From: an uncultured Sphingomonadaceae bacterium
GTDB lineage: Bacteria > Pseudomonadota > Alphaproteobacteria > Sphingomonadales > Sphingomonadaceae
Direction of reading: 5' to 3'
Length of the DNA: 64,000 nucleotides
Assembly (NCBI GenBank): GCA_947504025.1
Contig: CANNFX010000001.1
Coordinates: forward strand, 843,501-907,500
The notes below the pieces were generated by a model. The model was given only the letters and a program-made list of their open reading frames with translations. It had not been told where the DNA came from and did no database searches. Made by a program: the position numbers and the translations under genes. This document shows positions 1 to 8,871 of the stretch, piece by piece. The stretch's first letter is position 1; every line of letters starts with the position of its first letter.

Positions 1-147
1 CTTGCCCGCGACCCGCCAAATATGTGGCCATTTGCCGGAATTTTGCAGTTCTTGAGAACGTGCTTTTTCGCGAACTTTCATCTCTTCAAAAGCCGCCTTG
101 TCGACGTCGTAAGGGACGTCGAGATCCATCTCCACCATGAATAACAT
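1..147 (-). CDS. catC: Muconolactone delta-isomerase, 3' end missing (window edge)
   Basis: The 49 visible N-terminal residues begin MLFMVEMDLDVP and continue with a conserved block ending WPHIWRVAG, the pattern of the small (about 90 residue) muconolactone isomerase CatC, which converts muconolactone to 3-oxoadipate enol-lactone in the catechol branch of the beta-ketoadipate pathway. The start ATG at 147 is preceded by a GAGAGGTAAG ribosome site. It lies 16 bases downstream of catB in the same direction, so the two are co-transcribed. The rest runs off the left edge. The call rests on recognition of the N-terminus and the catB neighbour. Confidence 0.88.
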   Translation of the reverse strand, partial: MLFMVEMDLDVPYDVDKAAFEEMKVREKARSQELQNSGKWPHIWRVAGK

Positions 148-163
148 TAACTTACCTCTCCTT

Positions 164-1282
164 TTACCGTCGCCGAAACCGGTTGAGTTTGTCTCGGTTG
201 ACGCGAATTCCCAATCCAGGTCCGGTGGGAACGGCAAGGCCGAACTCCCCATAATCCAGCGGCTGTTCGAGGATCTCCTCGGTCATCAGCAGCGGACCAA
301 ATAGTTCGGTTCCCCACTTCATTCCGGGCAACGTCGAGAACAAATGCGCCGAGGCCGCCGTACCTATTCCGCCTTCGAGCATCGTTCCGCCATAGGTATC
401 GATGCCGTTCGCAGCGGCAATCCGCGCAACCTCGCCAGCCTTTGTCAGGCCGCCCGACTGGGTGATTTTGAGCGAGAAAGCATCAGCGCCATTCTCATCT
501 GCAATCCGCTGCGCGCTATCTGGCCCAGTCAACGCTTCGTCGGCCATGATGGCAATATCGAATTGCTCGGCAAGCGCCCGCATCCCGCCTATGTCCTGAC
601 CCGCAATTGGCTGCTCAGCCATTTCAACACCGGCATCCTGAAGTAGCGCAAGGCCGCGTACTGCGTCACCGCGGGACCAATGCTGATTCACATCCACACG
701 TATGCTCGCTCGTCCTTCAAACGCACGAGCAATTGCAGCCACATGCTCACAGTCCCGCGCAACGTCGCGCGTCCCGATCTTGAGTTTGAAATTTCGGTGG
801 CGGCGGGCGGCGAGTACAGCTTCGCCCTCCTCGATATCCTGTCCGGTATCACCGCTTGCCAAAGTCCATGCGACAGGCAGTTGATCATGTAAGCGAGGCC
901 CAAAATACTCACTCAATGGCTTGCCCTGGGCTTGACCCAGCGCATCATACAGTGCCGTCTCAATCGCGCATTTCGCGAACCGGTTTCCGACAATCTGGCG
1001 ATCCAGCGATTTCATTACACCCGCCGGATCATCTGCGTCACCGGCGACGAGAACGGGTGCGAAATAGGTCTCGATGTTGACCTTGATGCTTTCGGGGCTC
1101 TCCTCACCATAGGCCAGGCCGCCTATTGTGGTCGCTTCGCCCATGCCGACGAAGCCGTCGCTTCGCGTCAGGAATACCAGGACGACAGTTTGAGCCATCA
1201 TAGTAGTCATCGCGAGAACATGCGGCCGGATCGTCGGCACGTCCGCAACCACTACATCTACGTTCTCAATCCTGATCATCAA
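164..1282 (-). CDS. catB: Muconate cycloisomerase (enolase superfamily)
   Basis: A 372-residue enolase-superfamily protein, the usual length for muconate-lactonizing enzymes. The catalytic set is visible: KxK at K166/K168, metal ligands D197 (DVN), E223 (EQP) and D248 (ADEAL), the general-base lysine K272 (SLKITQSGG) and E326 near the C-terminus. The enzyme cyclises cis,cis-muconate to muconolactone in the cytoplasm. The directly downstream gene is catC, which settles muconate rather than mandelate or dipeptide as substrate. The start is one of two adjacent ATG codons. The 231 bases upstream (1283-1513) hold the promoter; I see no clear operator there. Chloromuconate activity cannot be excluded. 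Confidence 0.9.
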   Translation of the reverse strand: MMIRIENVDVVVADVPTIRPHVLAMTTMMAQTVVLVFLTRSDGFVGMGEATTIGGLAYGEESPESIKVNIETYFAPVLVAGDADDPAGVMKSLDRQIVGNRFAKCAIETALYDALGQAQGKPLSEYFGPRLHDQLPVAWTLASGDTGQDIEEGEAVLAARRHRNFKLKIGTRDVARDCEHVAAIARAFEGRASIRVDVNQHWSRGDAVRGLALLQDAGVEMAEQPIAGQDIGGMRALAEQFDIAIMADEALTGPDSAQRIADENGADAFSLKITQSGGLTKAGEVARIAAANGIDTYGGTMLEGGIGTAASAHLFSTLPGMKWGTELFGPLLMTEEILEQPLDYGEFGLAVPTGPGLGIRVNRDKLNRFRRR

Positions 1283-1513
1283 ACGAACCTATCATTTGAC
1301 GAATTATCGCATGGAGTCGGGTCGCCGAGGCAGAATATTAGCTCATGCCCAGCATACAGTTTTCTAATGACTAAATTCGCCCCGTATGAACAACGGGGCA
1401 CGACGAGCCACCCAGACCGAACTGAGGCAAGGAGCGGTCACAATTTTGTTGTGAATGCGCCTTCAGCCGCCTCAAGTTCTCACTCTAAACGGGCGGCTTC
1501 TATACCTCAGTAC

Positions 1514-2809
1514 CTAAGTCGCAGGTTGGCGGGCGAAAATTCCGAAACCGGCGATGATTGCGTAGCACGCGGCTGGCACAATAAGCGCTAATGCTAGGCT
1601 GCCTGACAAATCGGCCAGTGCGCCAACTAGCAATGGGATGATTGCGCCGCCACAAATTGCGACGTTGATGATGCCCGAGCCGTCTGCGGCTCGGGTGCCC
1701 AGTTTTTCACATGCAAGCGAGAAAATCGTCGGGAACATAATTGCATTCATCAGGCCTACCGCAAGCAGAGAGTAGCCCGACAAGCCCCCGGTTGTGTTGG
1801 CGGAGAGTAAGATCAACAAGATCGCACCGGTTGCCACTGCGGCCAGTAGTTTACCCGGGCTGACCATGCGTAACAGGCCCGAGCCGATGAATCGGCCAAC
1901 CAATGCGCCGCCCCAGTAGAGACCGATCAGCTTGCCCGCGCTTTGTTCGGGCAGGTTCAACACGTCTGCCTGCATCAAATAATTTACGATGATTGAGCCG
2001 ATCGCGACTTCCGCGCCGACATAAAGGAAGATGCACAATGCGCCGTATCCGAAGCGTGGCCGCTTTAGCAGGTCTAGGCCCGCAAGCCCTTCGCTCGCCT
2101 CATGCTTCTCGCCCTTCAACCGGTTGCGGAACGACCATACGACCCCGGCGACAACCGCCAGAGCGATGGCCAGTCCGATGTAACCGTTGACGATCGCCTG
2201 GCTCTCGGCGGTGCGATATGCGTCCAACTCAGCGCCTGAAAGCTGGTCAGCTGTCACGGATGCTAAGCTGCCGAGAATCAGGATTGATCCGACAACCGGG
2301 AATATAGTGGTTCCCAGCGAGTTAAATGCCTGAGCAAAGGTCAACCGGCTGTGTGTAGTCTTTACCGGACCAAGCACGCTGATGAGTGGATTGGCGACAA
2401 CCTGCACAACCACCACACCGCTGGCAAGAACGAACAGAGCGAACAAGAACAGTCCATATGTCGCGGTTTGCGAGGCGGGGATGAACAGCAGGCAGCCCGC
2501 CATCATTGTCAACAAACCGGCAACCGCGCCGCGCATATAGCCGATTTTCTTGACCAACTTTGCGCCGGGGATGCCGACAACAAAATATGCCGCAAAGAAG
2601 CAGAATTGCACCAGCATCGCCTGGGTGAAATTAAGCGTGAACAGCTCTTTCAACTTAGGGATGATCACGTCGTTCAGACTGGTAATTCCTCCAAAGATGA
2701 AGAACAGTCCGAAGACAAAGTAGTTGAGACCGGGCGCATCAATTTGCGGACCATCACCCTCCACCGGGAGAGTTTCGCTATCAGATGATGCGCTTGGTGC
2801 CAGGGCCAT
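1514..2809 (-). CDS. Sugar permease of the FHS (FucP/GluP) family of MFS
   Basis: A 431-residue inner-membrane protein with about 12 hydrophobic segments. Signature stretches of the fucose-galactose-glucose:H+ symporter family are present: NDVIIPKLKELF in the first loop, QVVANPLISVLG in helix 4 and LTFAQAFNSLGTTIFP. It would import monosaccharide, here probably glucose released by the GH3 and GH16 enzymes. The start has an AGGA site eight bases upstream. It follows the GH3 gene by 48 bases in the same direction, so one transcript controlled by the operator at 5387-5400 is likely. The exact sugar is inferred from context. Confidence 0.85.
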   Translation of the reverse strand: MALAPSASSDSETLPVEGDGPQIDAPGLNYFVFGLFFIFGGITSLNDVIIPKLKELFTLNFTQAMLVQFCFFAAYFVVGIPGAKLVKKIGYMRGAVAGLLTMMAGCLLFIPASQTATYGLFLFALFVLASGVVVVQVVANPLISVLGPVKTTHSRLTFAQAFNSLGTTIFPVVGSILILGSLASVTADQLSGAELDAYRTAESQAIVNGYIGLAIALAVVAGVVWSFRNRLKGEKHEASEGLAGLDLLKRPRFGYGALCIFLYVGAEVAIGSIIVNYLMQADVLNLPEQSAGKLIGLYWGGALVGRFIGSGLLRMVSPGKLLAAVATGAILLILLSANTTGGLSGYSLLAVGLMNAIMFPTIFSLACEKLGTRAADGSGIINVAICGGAIIPLLVGALADLSGSLALALIVPAACYAIIAGFGIFARQPAT

Positions 2810-2857
2810 GAAACAAATCCTCTTGAGTGTCCGCGGCCATGCCCCGGCTCTTATATG

Positions 2858-5362
2858 TCAGGGTGCAGCTGATGGGCAGGTTATCGACTTGCTCGCCGGG
2901 ACAAGTTGGGCGGAGAGCAACGTCATTGCGAAGCCCGCACCACTTTCGATCCGCAGGGCATTGCCCGTATTGGATAGATCGGCGCCGGCTTGCCTGAAGC
3001 ATTTGAGCGGAATTTCGGTCGTAACAACGGCGCCGCGCTTCGCCTCTTTCGCGAACTTGCTGGCATCGAGCCCAACATTGCTAAAGGACACAATAACTGG
3101 GCGTTTGCCCAAGGCGTCCATCCGCCAGCCAAGCGCGAGCGCAAATTCTTCGTCGGCACGATCAGAAACATTCACCGTCGGGCCATTGATGCTAAGCGAT
3201 CCCTTGCCAGACCAGGTGAATGACTTGCCGTCTTCCTGAGCACGCACATCGACCGAGCGCGACGCGAGTGCTTTTTGAGGGCTGGAGATAGGTGTGGTGC
3301 CAACGTCACGGTCGCCGCCAACATCGGAAATGCGCAATGCCCAGGGGGCTTGTGCACGCCCGGCAGCAAAGAAATTACTCGCGTTGACTGCTTTGGCGAG
3401 ATCGATGCCAGGGTCTTCCGATAAGGCACCCAGATTGCTGGACGACGCATAGGTCAATCCGAAACCAAGCGGGAAGAGCGCTTGTTCAACTGGTGATCTT
3501 GCATTGGAAGGCCAGGCAAAAGGTAAGCGGCCCGTGAAGCCTTTACGCGGCTTGTCGTCAGTGCCAGCGATCAGGACATCAGCCACGCCCGCGCCTTGCG
3601 TGCCGGGCAGCCATGCAGCAACGAATGCGTCTGATGCGTTTATTTCAGGATTGGTGAACATCGGACGGCCAGACAGGAACACGCCGACCACCGGCACGCC
3701 TTTGGCTTTCAAGGCCTTGAGCATCGCCAAATCCGTCGCACCTGAAGGTTGGTAATCCAAAGTCGGGACATCGCCCTGGAATTCGGCGTAAGGCGTTTCG
3801 CCGAACACAACGATTGCGACATCCGGCTTATCAGAAAAACTTCCATCGTCTGACAGCACAGCGCTGCCTCCAGCATCCGATACCGCTGACTTGATACCCT
3901 GCCAGATCGTTTGCCCATTGGGGAAATCTTCGCTGGTTACATCAGTGCCCTGCCAGCTGATTGTCCAACCGCCAGATTGCATGGCCATGCTGTCGGCGCC
4001 CGCTCCTGTTACCAGAACTCGTGCGCCTGGACGGACCGGCAACAGCGAGCCGTTATTCTTCAACAACACTAGCGATTTGGAGACTGCCTCGCGGGCCAAT
4101 GCAAGATGATCCGGAGAACCAACAGCAGCATAGTCGCGTCGCACCGAGGTAGCTTCGTCAAACAAGCCCAACTTGAATTTCACGCGAAGGATGCGCCTTA
4201 CGGCATCATCGAGCCGCGCGGCCGAAATCACACCTTCTTTGGCGCTGCGCAGAGTGTTTTCGTAAAGCCCCTTCCAGCTGTCGGGCGCCATAAACATATC
4301 AAGGCCGGCATTGATCGCCCGAGGGCAATCGGTGACAGTGCAGCCGTCCACCTGCCCATGACCATTCCAGTCGCCAACGACGAAACCGCTGAAGCCCATC
4401 CGGTCCTTCAGCACATCTGTCAGCAGCGATGGATTGCCATGATTCTTAACGCCGTTCCAACTGGAGAAGCTGGCCATGACAGTGAGAGCACCCGCATTGA
4501 TTGCGGCGGGATAACCTTGCGCATGCTGAGAGACGAGTTCGTTTTCAGAAAGCTCTGCGTCACCTTGATCCTTGCCATTCGTAGTGCCGCCATCGGCAAG
4601 GAAGTGTTTTGCAGTAGCGGCCACCCGGTCAACCGCCAGTTCCTTATCGGTAACTAGCGTTCCCTGGAGGCCTTGAACCATCGCTTCACCATAGGCTGCG
4701 ACAACTTCAGGGTCAGAGGAATAGCCTTCATATGTCCGGCCCCAACGGGTGTCTTTTGGAACAGCGAGAGTAGGTGCAAAGGTCCATTCGATCCCGCTAC
4801 CCGCAACCTCGGCCGCGGTTGCGGCACCGATACGGCGGATCATTTCTGGATCCCGCGCCGCACCCAATCCGATATTGTGAGGGAAGACGGTGGCCGATGG
4901 CAGATTGTTATGCCCGTGAACGGCATCGACGCCAAATATAACGGGAATTGCCACGCCATTATCTGCGGGCACCAACGACGCCGTGCGAAATTCACGCACT
5001 AGCTTATCCCATTCAGCCGGGCCCGCACGCTCATCACCATAGGGGCCGCTATTTCCGCCCGCGAGTAACGAACCGAGCGGGTATGTCTTCAAATCATCCG
5101 GGGTAATCGAACCAATATCAGCTTGGATCAACTGCCCGACCTTTTGTTCGATAGACATTTGAGCGATCAATGCGTCAATTTTCGCTTCTGTTGCAGCGCT
5201 GCTTACCTCCGCCGGGCTTTGCGCGGCTGGCCAATTATCGGGATTAGCCCGGGCTTCATCAGGTAAGGCAATCGCTGACCCGGAGTCGGTCAACGGATCA
5301 ACCGGACCTTTGCAACTGGTCAATGCAAGCACGACCGAAATTAGTGCAACCCTCTTGTCCAT
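2858..5362 (-). CDS. GH3 beta-glucosidase / exo-beta-glucanase, lipoprotein
   Basis: An 834-residue glycoside hydrolase family 3 enzyme of the ExoP / 1,4-beta-D-glucan glucohydrolase type. A signal peptide ends in the lipobox LTSC, so it is anchored to a membrane, probably facing the periplasm. The N-terminal TIM-barrel domain covers about 50-400 with the nucleophile aspartate in VVGDWNGHG (about residue 331); the alpha/beta sandwich covers 415-670 and a C-terminal accessory domain 690-834. It would trim glucose from beta-glucan oligosaccharides. ATG at 5362 is chosen over the GTG at 5368 because GAAGGG lies five bases before it. A LacI-type operator lies 25 bases upstream, and a sugar permease follows. 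Confidence 0.9.
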   Translation of the reverse strand: MDKRVALISVVLALTSCKGPVDPLTDSGSAIALPDEARANPDNWPAAQSPAEVSSAATEAKIDALIAQMSIEQKVGQLIQADIGSITPDDLKTYPLGSLLAGGNSGPYGDERAGPAEWDKLVREFRTASLVPADNGVAIPVIFGVDAVHGHNNLPSATVFPHNIGLGAARDPEMIRRIGAATAAEVAGSGIEWTFAPTLAVPKDTRWGRTYEGYSSDPEVVAAYGEAMVQGLQGTLVTDKELAVDRVAATAKHFLADGGTTNGKDQGDAELSENELVSQHAQGYPAAINAGALTVMASFSSWNGVKNHGNPSLLTDVLKDRMGFSGFVVGDWNGHGQVDGCTVTDCPRAINAGLDMFMAPDSWKGLYENTLRSAKEGVISAARLDDAVRRILRVKFKLGLFDEATSVRRDYAAVGSPDHLALAREAVSKSLVLLKNNGSLLPVRPGARVLVTGAGADSMAMQSGGWTISWQGTDVTSEDFPNGQTIWQGIKSAVSDAGGSAVLSDDGSFSDKPDVAIVVFGETPYAEFQGDVPTLDYQPSGATDLAMLKALKAKGVPVVGVFLSGRPMFTNPEINASDAFVAAWLPGTQGAGVADVLIAGTDDKPRKGFTGRLPFAWPSNARSPVEQALFPLGFGLTYASSSNLGALSEDPGIDLAKAVNASNFFAAGRAQAPWALRISDVGGDRDVGTTPISSPQKALASRSVDVRAQEDGKSFTWSGKGSLSINGPTVNVSDRADEEFALALGWRMDALGKRPVIVSFSNVGLDASKFAKEAKRGAVVTTEIPLKCFRQAGADLSNTGNALRIESGAGFAMTLLSAQLVPASKSITCPSAAP

Positions 5363-5386
5363 ACTCACCCTTCAATTCGTCCTATA

Positions 5387-5400
5387 TGTGAACGTTCTCA
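5387..5400. promoter_or_regulatory. LacI-type operator upstream of GH3 gene
   Basis: TGTGAACGTTCTCA is a near-perfect palindrome differing by one base from TGTGAACGTTCACA. The same core recurs twice in front of the TonB receptor at 12300-12339. A LacI regulator (6677-7741) lies in the same locus, so this is its probable operator; its place 25 bases before the GH3 start fits repression at the promoter. Confidence 0.65.
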
Positions 5401-5484
5401 AATGGTGTTTCGCATGACCAGAAGGTAAAATCAAGGCCGGAAAAATGTGTGACTCAAGAGGGGCACGGCAACCCTTCAGCCTAT

Positions 5485-6684
5485 CTAACGGCGCATGGCC
5501 AAACCAGCCAGCAACAGGCTTGCCGCTGCTGTGAGCAGCCCGAGCAAAACAAACAAACCCGAAAAGCCGAATGATGGCACGAGCAGCAATGTCAGCCACG
5601 GCATGATCAACGATGGAACTGTGTTGGTGAGGTTGAACAGGCCGAGGTCACGGCCGCGGTTTTGCGGTCGCGGCAAAACACGCAATGTCTGGCTGGAATG
5701 AAGTGCCAGAAAGACGGTCGTGGTTATACCAAAAATCAGGTATCCGACGATCGCATTGGTCAAAGTGGTGGACACAGCCATGATCCAAAGACCCAAAGCA
5801 CCCAGAGAAACAAAGATCACAAGCGGAGCGATCGGCCGGTTAAGTCGGTCGGATAGACGCCCCGCAATCATGGCAATTGGGACCGCGACACACAGGGCTA
5901 TACTGAAAACAGTCGCAGCATCGCTATCGCGAAACGTTGAGCTGATCGACCTGAGCCAGATGAACAAGAATGCAAAAAGCGCTGCCTCCGCAATTTGCAC
6001 CAACAGCCGGGCAGACCACATTGCAGCGATGACCGTTCGGGTGCTGGAACGTTTTTCACTGTGGGCTGCGGGCCCCTCGATAGGTTCCATCAGTTGAGGC
6101 ATCGGCTTGGGCCGGCCAAATAGCAGCGCTGGCAAAACCATTGCTGCAACGATACCGGCGACAAGTGTCAAACGTGTCTCCGGAAGCGCCAATTCCGGGA
6201 AAGTGACAAATGACCCGGCCAGCGCACCAATTGCCGGTGAAAAGGCAAGCAACCCGCCCAATGTCCCCTTCTGATGGTCGGGAACGCAGTCTCCCGCCCA
6301 TGCGGCGAGCGGTGCAAGCATGAGGTTGAGGCCGATTTGCCATAGAATAATGAAGCCGATCAGGCTTTCGAATGTTTCGGCCCGGCCGATTAATATTAGC
6401 ATCGTTGATGACAGGCCGAGACCTGTCACGATCCACCGCCGACGGTGCCCTGTCACATCACTGAGCCATCCAAATGCGATATTTGCAAGACTTGCAGCGA
6501 TTGCCCCTCCAAATGTCAGATAGGATAGCCACACAACATCCTGATCACCTGCAAGCAACGAAACCCGAACAGGCAGAAGCACTGTAAGCAGGGGGACATA
6601 GGCAACCGCGCCGCCTGCAGCTGCCATCGCATAAAGGATTAGAAAGCGGGCAGACTGACTTGCGGGCGCCCCCGCCTCAGCCAC
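5485..6684 (-). CDS. MFS transporter, probable (oligo)saccharide permease
   Basis: A 399-residue protein with about 12 transmembrane segments and the MFS loop signature FGWLSDVTGHRRR between helices 2 and 3. Its start overlaps the end of the lacI-type gene by eight bases, and the order GH16 - regulator - MFS in one direction implies an operon. In glucan loci such carriers take up the short oligosaccharides that GH16 enzymes release, which is the likely role here. Substrate cannot be read from the sequence. It is distinct from the FHS permease at 1514-2809, so the locus has two inner-membrane carriers. Confidence 0.78.
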   Translation of the reverse strand: MAEAGAPASQSARFLILYAMAAAGGAVAYVPLLTVLLPVRVSLLAGDQDVVWLSYLTFGGAIAASLANIAFGWLSDVTGHRRRWIVTGLGLSSTMLILIGRAETFESLIGFIILWQIGLNLMLAPLAAWAGDCVPDHQKGTLGGLLAFSPAIGALAGSFVTFPELALPETRLTLVAGIVAAMVLPALLFGRPKPMPQLMEPIEGPAAHSEKRSSTRTVIAAMWSARLLVQIAEAALFAFLFIWLRSISSTFRDSDAATVFSIALCVAVPIAMIAGRLSDRLNRPIAPLVIFVSLGALGLWIMAVSTTLTNAIVGYLIFGITTTVFLALHSSQTLRVLPRPQNRGRDLGLFNLTNTVPSLIMPWLTLLLVPSFGFSGLFVLLGLLTAAASLLLAGLAMRR

Positions 6685-7741
6685 CGGCGTTGACGCGCGG
6701 ACTTGCCGTCGAGCCTCGCTGTATCAGCTTTGCAGACACCACCGTTGGCTGGGTCGGCGTCTCGCCCGATCTTTGGGCTTCGATAATTAATTCCACCGCA
6801 CGCGACACCGTTTCAGCAATAGGCTGATCAACTGCCGTCAACGAAGGTTCGATGAAACGAATCTTTGGTGTGTTGTCGAAGCTCACAATCGACAGGTCAT
6901 TCGGCACGGCGAGGCCAAGCTCCTGCGCAATATCAAGCGTGGCTAAGGCCATTTGATCATTGCTGGCGATTATCGCGCTAGGCGGGTTTTCCGACGTCAG
7001 CAGAGACCGAGCCGCATCAATGCCGGATTCGAAACTGAAATCACCCTGCGCGAGCAAACCGTCCGACTGGAGTCCCGCAGCCTGCATGGCATCCTTCCAA
7101 CCGTCGACACGGCGCTGACTGAGGCTGTATTCCTGTGACCCGGCGATAAAGCCGATGCACGCATGGCCCAAATCAATCAAATGTTCGGTGGCCTTTCGGG
7201 CAGATCCGGCATCGTCCATCGTCAGCGGAATACCAGGCCCTGCCGACCGAGTTCCGATCCGAGCAAATGGGATATTCTGCTTCGCCAAAAAGCCGGTGAT
7301 CAGTGGATTTTCGGAGTGTGGCGGGGTCAGGATTACACCGTCAGGCTGCAAAGCCGCAAAGGCCGCCGATAGCTCCCGCTCAACATGATCATTATGCGTA
7401 TCCACAAGTTCAAAAATCAAGCGATAACCATGTTCGGCGCATTTCAACATTCCGCCGAGCAGCATTTGATCGACCCAGTCAGTCCCCTGCCGCGCGCGCC
7501 AGTCAGAGATAGTCCGTTCCCGATCATTCAACGCGAGGATTAAGTAAGAGCGCGAACCGCTCATCCGCTGGGCTGCAATTGAGGGAACGTAGCCCAGCTT
7601 GTCGATCGAAGCCTGCACCCGCTCCATCATCTTGGAGCTGACGTTGGGTTCCTTGTTAATGACACGGCTGACCGTTTGCAGCGACACACCAGCGTCAGCC
7701 GCTACGTGCTTGATCGTGACAGCCTGACGCCGACGAGCCAT
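6677..7741 (-). CDS. LacI-family transcriptional regulator of the glucan locus
   Basis: A 354-residue regulator. The N-terminal helix-turn-helix shows the family pattern TIKHVAADAGVSLQTVSRV followed by the hinge-helix region LGYVPSIAAQRMSG at about 50-63; the rest is a periplasmic-binding-protein-like sugar-sensing domain. It sits between the GH16 and MFS genes: three bases separate the GH16 stop from its ATG, and it overlaps the MFS gene by eight bases. Palindromes of the form TGTGAACGTTCACA in front of the GH3 gene and TonB receptor are its presumed operators, released when a glucan-derived sugar binds. Activation rather than repression is possible. Confidence 0.9.
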   Translation of the reverse strand: MARRRQAVTIKHVAADAGVSLQTVSRVINKEPNVSSKMMERVQASIDKLGYVPSIAAQRMSGSRSYLILALNDRERTISDWRARQGTDWVDQMLLGGMLKCAEHGYRLIFELVDTHNDHVERELSAAFAALQPDGVILTPPHSENPLITGFLAKQNIPFARIGTRSAGPGIPLTMDDAGSARKATEHLIDLGHACIGFIAGSQEYSLSQRRVDGWKDAMQAAGLQSDGLLAQGDFSFESGIDAARSLLTSENPPSAIIASNDQMALATLDIAQELGLAVPNDLSIVSFDNTPKIRFIEPSLTAVDQPIAETVSRAVELIIEAQRSGETPTQPTVVSAKLIQRGSTASPRVNAGG

Positions 7742-7744
7742 GTA

Positions 7745-8719
7745 CTATTCGTCCCCTGATCCCGAACAGTTTGCCACGCTAGCGGCATCATCGCCGCATT
7801 GCCACACCCTGACCCAATCGACTTCCATTTGCTTGGGAAAGCCTTCTTCCGACACACCCCCCAATCCGCGCCCTTCTGGCAACCCGCCACCAATAGCAAG
7901 GTTGAGGATCAGGTGAAATGGTCGGTCAAAAGGAGCGTTCGGATCATCGGAGGAAACGGTGGACCAGTCCTTTGCGGTTTTGGTCGCATAGACCGTGCCA
8001 TCCACCGTCCAGTCGAAACGCCCTTCACTCCACACTATGCCGTATGTGTGGAATCCGTCGAGCACTTCGGGAAATGATATCTCGGTGCTGGTCAGCAAGT
8101 TATCGGGCCAGAAATCACCGAAATGAAGAGTGCCCAAAATAGTATCTTCGCGGCCTGTCGGACATTTTTCGCATGGTACGCCGAGATTGACCGTTTCCAA
8201 TATGTCAATCTCGCCCGACGCCGCCCAGCCGCCATATGAATTCGTTTCGGGAAGCATCCAGATTGCGGGCCAAGTGCCCTGTCCCTGAGGAAATTTGGCT
8301 CGAATTTCGATCCGTCCATAACGCCACGCTGCCTTGCCACGCGTCGTCATTCGAGCGCTGCTGAACGGCTTTGTTGCTTGCGCTTTGCGCTCCGCATCCG
8401 TTGTCCTAAGATACGGAGGCAGAGCTGGTCCGGTAGTCTCTTCGCGCAACGCGGTAATAACTAGTTTGCCATTTTCGATCGAAGCATTGCGGTCCTTTGA
8501 GGTGTAACACTGTCGTTCCTCATTGCCGCCGCCCCAGCAATCTTCGTCAAAACCCCAATTTGCACGGTCGATTGTCTCGCCCGAAAACTCATCTGACCAG
8601 ACCAACTGCCAGCCATCGTCAGTGTTTTGAACTGGGGTTACCGGAGCCGGCTTGCATGCGGCAAGCAGCACAGCACCGGAAACAATAAAGGCAGCGCATA
8701 GGTATTTCGAGAAACTCAT
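7745..8719 (-). CDS. GH16 endo-beta-1,3-glucanase (laminarinase-like), lipoprotein
   Basis: A 324-residue glycoside hydrolase family 16 protein. The signal peptide ends in lipobox LLAAC (C22), so a surface or periplasmic lipoprotein. The catalytic motif GEIDILE places nucleophile E170, helper D172 and acid/base E175; WPAIWMLP at about 150-157 and WSDEFSG at 41-47 are further family marks. It would cut internal beta-1,3 (or mixed 1,3/1,4) linkages of laminarin-like polymers. First gene of a GH16 - LacI - MFS operon. Its upstream interval carries the receptor's terminator (8807-8844) but no copy of the LacI operator. Exact linkage specificity is inferred. Confidence 0.92.
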   Translation of the reverse strand: MSFSKYLCAAFIVSGAVLLAACKPAPVTPVQNTDDGWQLVWSDEFSGETIDRANWGFDEDCWGGGNEERQCYTSKDRNASIENGKLVITALREETTGPALPPYLRTTDAERKAQATKPFSSARMTTRGKAAWRYGRIEIRAKFPQGQGTWPAIWMLPETNSYGGWAASGEIDILETVNLGVPCEKCPTGREDTILGTLHFGDFWPDNLLTSTEISFPEVLDGFHTYGIVWSEGRFDWTVDGTVYATKTAKDWSTVSSDDPNAPFDRPFHLILNLAIGGGLPEGRGLGGVSEEGFPKQMEVDWVRVWQCGDDAASVANCSGSGDE

Positions 8720-8806
8720 ATGGGTTCCATTTTACAGTATACCCGCCAAGGCGAAACAGGAGAAATCGAGCGACTTGCGTGGCCGGTGTGCCATTCGTCT
8801 AGCAAA

Positions 8807-8844
8807 CAAAAAGGCGGGCCCCTGCCATCTGACAAGTGCCCGCC
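8807..8844 (-). terminator. Rho-independent terminator after TonB receptor gene
   Basis: Read on the minus strand, arms GGCGGGC (8844-8838) and GCCCGCC (8819-8813) flank an 18-base loop and are followed by a T-run at 8812-8807. It begins 28 bases beyond the receptor stop codon and separates the receptor transcript from the GH16 operon. Confidence 0.75.
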
Positions 8845-8871
8845 CAATTTCAGCACATTGTTCGATTCGCC

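Noticed and set aside
932..1591. 219-codon plus-strand open frame antisense to catB and beyond
   Set aside because: It mirrors the conserved catB frame, lacks a ribosome site and has low-quality composition; catB has all catalytic residues.
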